This document shows, piece after piece, positions 55,576 to 64,000 of a stretch of 64,000 bases of DNA; the first letter of the stretch is position 1; the number at the start of each line of letters is the position of its first letter. The position numbers were made by a program, and so were the translations under genes. The notes under the pieces are model-generated. The model was not told where the DNA came from. It saw nothing but the letters and a program-made list of their open reading frames with translations, and ran no database searches. This DNA is from Agrypnia vestita (Eukaryota; Arthropoda; Insecta; Trichoptera; Phryganeidae), in NCBI GenBank assembly GCA_016648135.1, contig JADDOH010010096.1, positions 33,046 to 97,045 of the forward strand, in the 5' to 3' direction.

Positions 55576-55780
55576 GTAAAAATACAACTCTCATATGAAA
55601 AAAGGTATGCAAGTTATACATATATAACACTTTCAAAAATTTCATCCACAGATGGCAGTGCTAAAAATACAACTTTTATATGAAACAAGGTATGCAAGTT
55701 AAACATACCTACATATATGACACTTTCAAAAATTTCATTCACAGGTGGCAGTGCTAAAAATACAACTCACATATGAAACA
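55576..55780. repeat. Tandem repeat of 86-93 bp, 2.3 copies
   Basis: Units 55576-55661, 55662-55754 and a partial 55755-55780. Shared TAAAAATACAACT, GGTATGCAAGTTA, CACTTTCAAAAATTTCAT and GGCAGTGC. Confidence 0.85.
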
Positions 55781-55838
55781 AAGTTGTTCATGGTTGATAT
55801 ACCAAAAAAATGATACAGGTGATCTATCATAGGTAAAA

Positions 55839-55949
55839 TTGGTGAACGTTACATTCTATAAGGTGATCCCTAAGCCCTATGAATACCCATTAAGACTTCC
55901 ATACCTACTTTTCTATATAAAAAATAGCTTCGTCTCTATGAGACATCTA
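55839..55949 (-). repeat. Family R dispersed repeat, partial copy
   Basis: The complement has GTCTCATAGAGACGAAGCTA, TATGGAAGTCTTAATGGGTA and GGGCTTAGGGATCACCTT, then ACGTTCACC. Confidence 0.65.
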
Positions 55950-56217
55950 TAATATTCTTGAATATAATAGTTTTACTACGATTCTATATGACGATGTATG
56001 AAGAATGTAGTATCGTTGATTGTTTTGTTGTATGGTTCATTTACTCGGAATTTCGTGGAATTTCCCTGTATAAAAGCATGTGTGCACGTGCGTTGGGGAT
56101 GCGAGACTAACCATCGCGAAAATCACTTGTCAAGTTTATTGTACCTCTTAATTATTATTCATCCCTTGGTGATTATTATGTTTGAAGTCCAGTTATACAG
56201 TTGCCAGCAAACTTCTT

Positions 56218-56281
56218 GAAAATTTTTGGCGTAGTGGGGGAATGCATGCGCAAACTTCCCCGCATTACGCCGAAAATTTTC
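56218..56281. repeat. Hairpin with 25-bp arms
   Basis: GAAAATTTTTGGCGTAGTGG (56218 onward) and its imperfect complement ending at 56281 enclose TGCATGCGCAAAC. CpG-bearing stem in AT-rich DNA. Confidence 0.7.
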
Positions 56282-57414
56282 TAGATATTTGCATACCGAA
56301 GCCTTTTTCAAAATTTCGTCAATATAATTTCATAAATTATTTTGATACGATATGATAGTAATTTTATGTGAATTAAATATCAACGTGTAACAACCCGTTT
56401 TTTTTTTTAATTTGTTGTTTTATATCATAATATATCGCCATAATATTAACTTTTTTAAAAAATCCGTCGGCATGGACATGTTTCATAAGCAGATAAATAA
56501 AACATTCAATTTTAGAATATATTAAATTAACTTCAAGTTTAAATGGTTAAGACACTTCCTAATATCTGTGCAAAAATTTTCATTTTTTTTAATGTGTGGT
56601 CTGTTTCTAAGAGAAGGTTTGCGAATTCTAAAAAAATATTATTAATAATTAAATTATATTCAGGCACCTTAGGTTTTCTTGTATTTAATTTTAGAACCAC
56701 GTGTCATTTTGCCTAAATAAAATGCTGAACAGTTTATTTATAACTTTATTTGTACCGGAACAATGTAGTCGACTTTATTTTTAAAGTTGATAAGTAATTC
56801 ACACAAGTTTAACTGATATAAAACGAGTGTCTAATGCAAATTTTTACTCGCAGTTACATTTTACGAATTTTTTTTTTATACAAATAACATTCTACGCTGC
56901 TGTTATAATGTGTCAACGAACGAAGATGCAGAGTTATTGAAACAGGTCGAGGTAAAAAACAATTATCAATAATATTCTAAAATTATTTTTTTTTATATTG
57001 TCCTAACGGATTCCACCGATTCGCCAGCCGTCTGAACCACCAGTTTTTCCGTTATTCGACGATCGATATCCAATTAATGTACCGAGAGCTTTAACATGTT
57101 CTTCCGCAATTGGAGTTAGCGGACTTCCACGGCGATTGTCGTCTTCAACGTCGTAATTAATTTTCCTTTGGCACATAATCGCCATAAACGTCAAACGTAT
57201 CGCTTAAAATGTCACATCTTTTCCAGCCATATTTAACAAGAAATTTAATAATTCCACTTTTCTGAAAACGACGCAATACACATTTTTACCAGTAGAATTA
57301 AATTCAAACCAGTATATTACTTCTTCAACAGTAAAAATATCATTATTATAACATTATTATTAAATAAAATACCCTTTTTAATAATCATATTTCAAAATAA
57401 ATTAAAGAATTATT
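56282..57414. other. No recognisable gene
   Basis: AT-rich. The reverse frame 57003-57194 (63 codons) has no recognisable domain. Confidence 0.35.
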
Positions 57415-57418
57415 TATC

Positions 57419-57959
57419 TGTGGGAAGGCTGAAGAGGATGAAGACGCGGTGTTTGAATAGTATTTATTGAGATGTAATCATGACAAAGTTACAAGTACAG
57501 TATTTTACAGTAACACAATAATGAATCGATGAATGGCGAGAGCTCCCGCTGTATAAGCGGTTCACGTCAAAGTGAGACGTATAACGAAGAGGGCTTCCAG
57601 CGTATACGAAAAGCCCCGCAGATGAGATGGTCTGCTCTGGAGACAACCGTTTATATAGTGATCGTGAACAAAGGAATCGGGGGTGTTATGATTTCCTCTT
57701 TACTCGGCCGCGCGTGTGGGTATTTAGTCTAGATCAGCAAGGTGCGTTTCTACACTCCGATAGTCCATGCCCTCTGCTAAACATTGCCTTTGTACTCGGT
57801 CATTGGCCCGGCTTACCTTGTCGCCTGTTTGCTGTGCTCAGCGATCTTGCCCCAACCTCTGTATCAAGGGCGACGGACTGCCGTACTTCGACGTCAGCAT
57901 ATGCGGTACCTTATTACACGGATGTGTGTGTGTGTGTGAACGTGTTTTGGGCCACCACA
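57419..57959 (-). mobile_element. Solo LTR, 541 bp, 4-bp TSD
   Basis: Ends TGTGG...CCACA form a 5-bp inverted terminus, and TATC flanks it at 57415-57418 and 57960-57963. On the minus strand TATATAAACGG (complement of about 57647-57657) is a TATA box and AATAAATAC (complement of about 57461-57469) a polyadenylation signal, giving a promoter-then-polyA order in that strand. A 4-bp duplication is usual for Ty3/gypsy-like elements. The open frames here (57464-57646, 57529-57732, 57627-58034) lie in or overlap the LTR and are not genes. Confidence 0.7.
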
Positions 57960-57994
57960 TATCGTAACAAGTTGCTTAACATAATTTACGTAAT

Positions 57995-58330
57995 GTCAGA
58001 AGAATCTAGAACAGCCTATGACAATCTAGGATGATGTAAAACCTTCGGGAAACATCTATAAATTCCCAATACAACCGAGAAGCGACGAGGACCTTCTCCT
58101 TAATACTAGAGTAATCTAGAAAGTACTAAAGTATCAGAATTTTCGGGTATAAATACGGCACAGTTCAGCTTGTGTTGACAGTTCGTTCATTGCGAAATCG
58201 GCCGCGAAGTACGCCCAGTATGCCCAGGCGTGGGGGAATCTAAGCAATAAATAAAGCGGTAAGTACTGCAAACGAGAACTGGATGGAATCTTCTAGTAAA
58301 CGTCAAATACGTGCTACCCAGTGATAATAA
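57995..58330 (+). promoter_or_regulatory. LTR-like promoter region
   Basis: TCTAGAACA and TCTAGAAAG blocks, then GGGTATAAATACGGC (TATA, about 58147), an initiator-like TCAGCTTG and AATAAATAAAG at about 58248. This looks like a diverged LTR beginning near TGTCAGAAG (57994), but no matching end or duplication is found. Confidence 0.35.
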
Positions 58331-58696
58331 ACCGTTTGTTTTTAGGTTATATACCGCAAAAAAGTCATATTTAAAGAATAGCGTTAAGTTTAAACATGTA
58401 ATATGACTTTGAACATTGAATCGTAAAAATAAATTAATCGATAATTAATTTCCAGGGTTTTCATTCATCCTTCCCGTAGCCACAACACGTGACAATATTA
58501 AATAACACGGTTAAATGATATATATAAGGATGATTTTTTAAGTAAATCGAAGTTTTTTTAATTAATTTATGATGATTGCAAAAAAAATTATTAAAAATTC
58601 CGTTACTAGAACTAAGGAGCACTACAAAATTAAAAATATTCTCAGGTTTTCACGGCAGTTCAGAATTTTCTGGTTTAAGTTTTTGATATTCTGGAT

Positions 58697-58743
58697 GACG
58701 CGTGACGTCTTGGATCCTATTGCAGGGTCCGTCATCAGGGCTG
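58697..58743 (-). ncRNA. Hammerhead-like relic
   Basis: Minus strand: AGCC-CTGATGA, extra C, stem II of the 8654/11531 family, then AAG in place of GAA. Member of that family, inactive by sequence. Confidence 0.45.
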
Positions 58744-59092
58744 ATGCGTTGTGATTAAGTATAGACTTGCAATACCGTGTCTAAGCTGCATTCAAAATAG
58801 TGTAAATTAAAGAACGGTGCTCCGATTTAATTCGTGTTTTTCATAATCGATATATGTTACTGTAATAACACTTCAACTTTTTATAAAAAATAAGTCAGAA
58901 ATACTGAAAAAAAATGCAAACTTTGATATTGCATATCTCCGTAACTATTGATATTGGGCCATGGTTGCTTGAACATTTTCTACTTATTATCATGGAAGGA
59001 ATCCGCCTGTAATTTTTTTATTACTGGTTATGAGACACCCTCTACAGACCATTCTGTAATAATAAAATCTCTTTGTAACTTGTTGTAGCTAC

Positions 59093-59809
59093 TAGTGATG
59101 TAACGAATATTCGCATATTTTTGCATATTCGCAATCGCATTCGCATTCGCAAAATTGGAGCGAATATTTTTCAAATATGAACATCAGAATAAAACATAAT
59201 ATTAGGTTAATACAACATCCATTCATTTCTTATTTTTTTATTATTAAAAAAAGTAACTTTACCTCGTAATCACATTATCAGTCTTCACTTTACTTTATTA
59301 TTTGGTATTATTTATTTACCATCTACTTCTACATTGCGTAATAAAGCTTAAGATTTCAGATCACTAGTAAATAACAATTAATTTTTCATTAGCTTAGAAA
59401 ATATAAAATTTAATAATGAAATGTAAACAAACAAAAACAAATTCTTCTCTGAAACTTTTAACAGTCTTTACATAAGTTTTTAATGTGAAGTTTCTTAGTT
59501 TGGTTCTTAGTTAGGTTAGGTTAGTAATCTTCTTGAACCAAACTTAAAACCAAACAAAAACTATGTTCTTCAATTACAAACTATAAATAATTTATATTTT
59601 ATAAGAAAACACGTTAAACAAACAAAAAAAAATTATTCTCTATGCTTCTATTAGATCAACTCGGAAATTCTCGGAACAAGATGCAAACGGAACGCGCCTC
59701 GCGTGAAACTGAGCCGCTAAGCCATATATAATTGGCGCCAAATTGAAAAAAACTCAATATTCGTATTCGCATTCGCGAATGTCGGTTGCAGATATTCGTT
59801 ACATTACTA
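59093..59809. mobile_element. hAT-like non-autonomous DNA transposon
   Basis: Inverted ends TAGTGATGTAACGAATAT and ATATTCGTTACATTACTA are followed inside by clustered ATTCGC repeats. The 8-bp flanks GTAGCTAC (59085-59092) and GTAGGTGC (59810-59817) agree at 6 of 8, fitting an old hAT target duplication. No transposase frame in the 717-bp interior. hAT is chosen for the 8-bp duplication and the end sequence; other superfamilies would not give 8 bp with this terminus. Confidence 0.7.
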
Positions 59810-60253
59810 GTAGGTGCTTCAAAGACCCTTTTTATAGGAACGCCTTCATGTTTCATTGCGTCGTATAATATCAGTGTGAGACTTAGATACCGAAATCGTT
59901 ATGGATTCTCATACCCCGTTAGAATCGGTCCATCCCTTAGCGCAGGAAATGAGGCGGCATTATTTATAATATGGAACACGGAATTCTGTTCCCACGAACG
60001 CGGAAAGACAGCGCTGGTAACGCGTGGTGTTTTTCCGCCCTAAAGAACACCATGCTCACGTTTCTCGCATTTTATCTATCATGGCCACGTCCCACGCTTT
60101 GCATCCCATACATATTTGCCTTTAACGAGAATTTTGTGATCTTTTTTAAAATATAATATCATCGTCCGTTCGCGTAAATTCGGATTCTTTCTCGTTGTTG
60201 ATGTCATATTCAATAAAATGTTACTTATGTTAGTACATAACTTTTCTTTAATT

Positions 60254-60719
60254 CCCCACTGCAAAGGCTTCCTAGACTAGCAAACAGATACGAGCAACTG
60301 GACGTCTTTGCCAATAACTGTACAATATTCAAACATATATTAAAGGGTGTACTGAAAGATTACTAGTATTTGTCGAATTGGACTTAAACAATTGATTTGT
60401 ATGTATGTATATTTTATTATTATATTATGACTTTCAAAGCTTGTGCTATATTTTCTCTCTCTACATTATTACTTTTTTTTGTTTTTAAATTTCTATATTA
60501 TTATGTTTTTTTATGCTTCTTTCTTTTTACTATATATTATATTTATCATTATGTGTTTGTATCTGTATTCTAAGTATTTTCTTCTCACTTTGTCATGACT
60601 ATGTTTACATGTATTATGTTTTTTTTCTATTCTCTAAACTATATACCTATTATGTTAATGTACACTATACCTATCTATTGTAAAAATCCTATAGGGCGTT
60701 AATTAATAATAAATAAATA
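60254..60719 (+). mobile_element. Jockey-like element 3' end
   Basis: The last 37 codons read PLQRLPRLANRYEQLDVFAN then NCTIFKHILKGVLKDY and stop at 60364-60366, matching RLHSLGNEH...DIFA at the end of 10522-11079. A T-rich 3' UTR ends AGGGCGTTAATTAATAATAA, then ATAAATAA at about 60719, nearly the same terminal words as at 10263-10320. Confidence 0.7.
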
Positions 60720-60739
60720 ACGTCTTGCGGAGATTTTTA

Positions 60740-60779
60740 GTCTACCGGTTTTGAAACGTACCCGTCTTTTCGCCAGGAC
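60740..60779 (-). ncRNA. Hammerhead-like relic
   Basis: Minus strand: GTC-CTGGCGA, extra A, stem II AAGACG...CGTTTC, AAA for GAA, A-CCGG-T, A, GAC. Same family as 34540-34581, core damaged at two sites. Confidence 0.4.
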
Positions 60780-61022
60780 AACTAGCATGTAAATACCACT
60801 ACACGCCTCAACCATAGTATTATTCTCACACTAACACCTTCCCAAAATATTCCTCACATGCGTATTAATCTAACGTAGTAATTTTTCTAGTCGTAGTATT
60901 TTTTTAAACAATAAATTTTTGGCACCAGACGTAGCATCAGGTTGGATACCGAAAAATTGACGTTAACAATATTTTTATACGTATGTCCTGAGAACAAAGT
61001 TCCTGGATTTGCCCAAAGTGGA

Positions 61023-61300
61023 ATAATTATTAATTAAGATAAATTCTCACAGAGACGAAGCTATTTATATGACAAAATTTCATGGATGTTTTCTTATAGG
61101 GTGGCCCAGGGCTCACGACCTGGCTTAAGTGATCACTCTACACAATGCAACGTTCACCAATTCCATCGTAAGAACATCCACACATTATCAAAATTTTGAA
61201 TGTTGTATATCTGTTCAAATCTGAAAACTTTTCATGTATTTGAACGGACTATGCTAGAGAAGTTTATATTCCTTTACATGAAACAGTATATGTAGGCCAT
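61023..61300 (+). repeat. Family R dispersed repeat, long copy
   Basis: TCTCACAGAGACGAAGCTAT, GGGTGGCCCAGGGCTCACGA, CTTAAGTGATCACTCTACAC, AATGCAACGTTCACC and AAGAACATCCACACATT in the same order as 19785-20130. Confidence 0.7.
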
Positions 61301-61779
61301 CGTATAAATAAACTTCCATACATGTCTCACATGTTACGGCCAAAATCATATTTGTAAAATAACATAAGAACAAAAACTATTTATAAACAATTATAGCAGC
61401 TGAAATATGATGTAGACACCTTATATATATATAAGATAATGATACAATTTATAATTTTATAAAATGTTAGTAAAATCAGCTCGCTTAAAAGTAGGTACCT
61501 ACCTACATTTTATTATTATAACATTATTTCAAAACTGTTTTTTCTAAAATATTAATAAAAACGGTGTAATTTTTACGATAACCCACGAACATCCAGCTTC
61601 CGGGTTTTTTATTTTTTTATTCAAATGTTGCTTCTTGGAGATTTTTCGTACCGCAGACTTTCAATACACCTGACCATAAATTTAATGCTTGAAATATTAA
61701 TAATATAATTTCACATTCCTTTACTTTGACTTAAAATAAAATTTCGTTTGCAACAAAGAAAGAGCCTAAATATTTACTT

Positions 61780-62235
61780 GAGACACTTTCTTCGTTATGA
61801 GGACATTATGAATATTGACATACATGTATGTGAGACAAATATATGCCAAAACTGTCCTAGCTTACATATACAAACACAAACAAACACACTTCAAAGAAAC
61901 CCTAAACATAATTCGTACACGCAGAAGAAACAAAGATTCTATTCGAGTTCCGAGGGCGCAAACCACTAATGGACAAAGAAACTTAAGACACCTAGGTTCT
62001 AAACTGTACAATACAATGCTTGAAAGTGTATCAAAATTTGAGTGTCCGAAAAATGTGAAAAAAAGGATTGAAATTTGAATAAAAGGGATGGGACCATTTA
62101 TTGGGACACTCATCCAAACAAAGTGACAACATAAATATCATGCCAGGTAGCATATTGTATTAGGGCAATCATGATTTTATGTAACTATCTTCTCTTGTGA
62201 CAGAGTTTAATAACGATTAAACTTTTTTTATATAA
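61780..62235 (+). mobile_element. Jockey-like element 3' end
   Basis: The frame 61815-62078 reads VRQIYAKTVLAYIYKHK, NIIRTRRRNKDSIRVPRAQT, TNGQRNLRHLGSKLYNTML and ends KKRIEI. The R-x-RN...L-VP...T-GQR...LG-K-YN pattern is the extreme C-terminus of a Jockey-clade reverse transcriptase, of a family different from the other tails here. A short 3' UTR follows. The overlapping frame 61748-61969 is its shadow. Confidence 0.65.
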
Positions 62236-62236
62236 T

Positions 62237-62530
62237 GTACTGTATGTGTTCGAGCAAAAAATCTGTTAGTCTCTGGTCGGGAATTTTATAAAAGGAAATA
62301 TCTACGAGCGCGGAGTTCTCTGTGTGTGACAGTTGCTACGAGACCAAATTGTTTTGGGACACCTCGAATGAGCGGTTGAATTTGGTCGCGGCGGATAAAA
62401 CCTATAAAATATAATTAAACATTTGGTGTGTTAAAGTGGTGCTGTGAGTGGATTTGGAATAAGAATAACGAAGAGAACGTAAATCGGACTAAACAACGCC
62501 AAAGTCGCCTGCAAACTGGTAAGTGGCATC
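62237..62530 (+). promoter_or_regulatory. Promoter plus leader with splice-donor-like end
   Basis: TATA box TTTATAAAAGGAAAT at 62286-62300, initiator-like region 30-40 bp later (TGTGTGACAGTTGC), then a purine-rich leader ending AAACTGGTAAGTGG, a good 5' splice-donor match, at about 62515. Could be an LTR with its leader (TGTACTG...TTAAACA at 62237-62420) or a host non-coding first exon. No coding sequence follows before the window end. Confidence 0.35.
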
Positions 62531-62689
62531 TTCATATCTAGAGAGCTTCTAGTTCAAATTTTCCCTGTGGGAAACCCGAACCAGGGTAACTTAAATTAAG
62601 AAAATTTCTCCAACAGAATGTAATGTATTTCTTCTTACATTCCTTTTGGCGAATGAAAATCTTAATAATTAAAGACGAATTAAAACATA

Positions 62690-63155
62690 TAACATAACAC
62701 TAAACTTGCGGGAATTTAATATATTTCTAAAATGTCAGATGTTTTGAGCTTTGATAAGACACCTCATGTTTTGAAGATTATATTCTAAAAACAATTGTCA
62801 GCCAATTTAATCAAGATTTTGATAGATTCAATTATCAACAATATCAAACCTTATGAATTTCCAGCATCAAATGTTTTAAAATCGTTTGAATCAGATTTTA
62901 GTAATGTAGCAGAAATCTAAAAGAAATAAATTATTATTTTATTTCTTCATCTGTGAACCAATTGTCATAAATTTTCGAAATTCGTAGTAAAGTATCTATT
63001 ATATGACGGAGTAATTCAAATTTTAAATATTCCGTGACATCATCAGGCCGCCGCAAACTTTTTCAGCTCGATTGGATCACGGGAAAAGGGTTCAAAATTG
63101 ATACAAAGTTTTTTCATCAGACAAGCTGACAAACAGACTACGAGTTAAAAAAAAA
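62690..63155 (-). repeat. Dispersed repeat family D, copy 3 (longest)
   Basis: The complement matches 27060-27600 in order and carries an additional internal segment (about 62810-62945) absent from copy 1. Its far side includes ACCCTTTTCCCGTGATCCAA and TTTTAACTCGTAGTCTG, as in copy 2. Confidence 0.7.
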
Positions 63156-64000
63156 GTGATTAAAAATCATGAGATTTACACACACGCTTAGATATAATAA
63201 CAACTTTTCTATCTATTTATTATTTTTTAGACAAGGAACAGGTTAAGTTATAAACATTGCTTCATCGGGTGAATAAATTTTAATTTGATATCTTTCTTTA
63301 AAAAAATGTGTGTACAAAATGCAAGAAAAGATATGAGAAAAAGTGGTGGATTTTGCTCGTATTGCCAAATTTACTCGTATCGCCTTAAAGAAATTTTTTT
63401 TGTATATTTTTTTCAAAATACGCCCAATTACTAAAATGTTTTTTTTTTAAATCGAATAAGTAACATTTTTAATATTTCATTTCCGTACGTTGCTGCATCT
63501 CAGTTACCACGGGAGAGCTCCACTAGAATGGAAAAGACCCAATATATTCTTTTTTCAAAACATTTTCCACAAAATGTAACTTTTTAGTGTAGCTTACTTA
63601 GTAAGTACCAATGAAAAAAAAATGATTCATCTCCTTGAAGAAATCACCAAATTTCTTGCTAAAATTCAGGCTCTCAGGGTCGTGAGACCTCTTTAACAAT
63701 CTTCAAAGAAAACAAAACAAAATACTAAAAACGGTTTACAACTTAAAATACCCGACACTTACTGAAACGTCTCCAAAACAGCACAGAAACTCAACGCCAA
63801 TTGTTATTTTTGTTTGTTATTATTATTAATTGAAGTTGTTAAGCAGAATTTGAAACTCAAAAACTTATCCACGAAAGTGCTAATGGAAGATAGGAAAATT
63901 ACACAAAACACATGAGAAACATCAAAACTTTACAAGAACAACACAAAATTATAATATTGTCATGGGATCGAGACTGTATTTAATCGGAGCACCGTTCTTT
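63156..64000. other. No recognisable gene; shared 19-bp end word
   Basis: AT-rich. The last 19 bp (63982-64000) are the exact complement of 58809-58827 (AAAGAACGGTGCTCCGATT), suggesting an unrecognised repeat that runs out of the window. Confidence 0.4.

Noticed and set aside
57627..58034. 135-codon open frame
   Set aside because: Runs from inside the solo LTR, across its boundary and target duplication, into the next sequence; not a gene.

Overview
This 64 kb window looks like AT-rich, gene-poor DNA from an arthropod, most likely an insect. Nothing bacterial is visible: no operons, no Shine-Dalgarno sites, no long uninterrupted genes. I recognise no intact host gene, although an intron or exon of an unrecognised gene cannot be excluded. 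Almost everything I can identify is a dead or non-autonomous mobile element: Penelope-like (PLE), Jockey/CR1-like and RTE-like retroelement 3' ends, solo LTRs, tRNA-derived SINE-like elements, hAT-like and PIF/Harbinger-like non-autonomous DNA elements, tandem repeats and many long palindromes. I cannot name the species.

Layout. 1-6 kb: two long inverted repeats carrying hammerhead-like motifs, a reverse-strand SINE, an AT-rich degenerate satellite split by an RTE fragment with a 10-bp target duplication, and a tRNA-cored element. 6-12 kb: three PLE ends (one a tandem dimer) and a fold-back repeat interrupted by a Jockey fragment. 13-20 kb: an RTE fragment, a second tRNA-cored element, a cluster of PLE ends, and a reverse-strand Jockey tail. 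20-29 kb: tandem repeats, a recurrent fold-back family here called family R, a GC-rich Harbinger-like element, and a long ATT microsatellite. 29-36 kb: two copies of a second RTE-like family, a forward SINE, two large palindromes, an RTE copy with a 15-bp target duplication, and a solo LTR. 36-43 kb: a poorly understood region with promoter-like leaders and nested direct duplications. 43-52 kb: two Jockey tails, a 73-bp-arm palindrome, a tRNA-like head, and a PLE GIY-YIG relic bounded by inverted repeats. 52-64 kb: tandem repeats, a solo LTR, a hAT-like element, two more Jockey tails, and more family R copies.

The most interesting system is a set of more than 20 hammerhead-ribozyme-like motifs, on both strands, from several unrelated sequence families. 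At the best sites the topology is complete: stem I, CTGANGA, stem II, GAA, a very short stem III closed by A-T, a cleavage-type H17, and the returning stem I strand. Several lie just downstream of recognisable GIY-YIG endonuclease remnants, which places them in the terminal repeats of Penelope-like elements. Nearly all share one extra base between CTGANGA and stem II, and many lie in long inverted or tandem repeats whose breakpoints fall in or next to the motif. Self-cleavage is inferred from sequence only.
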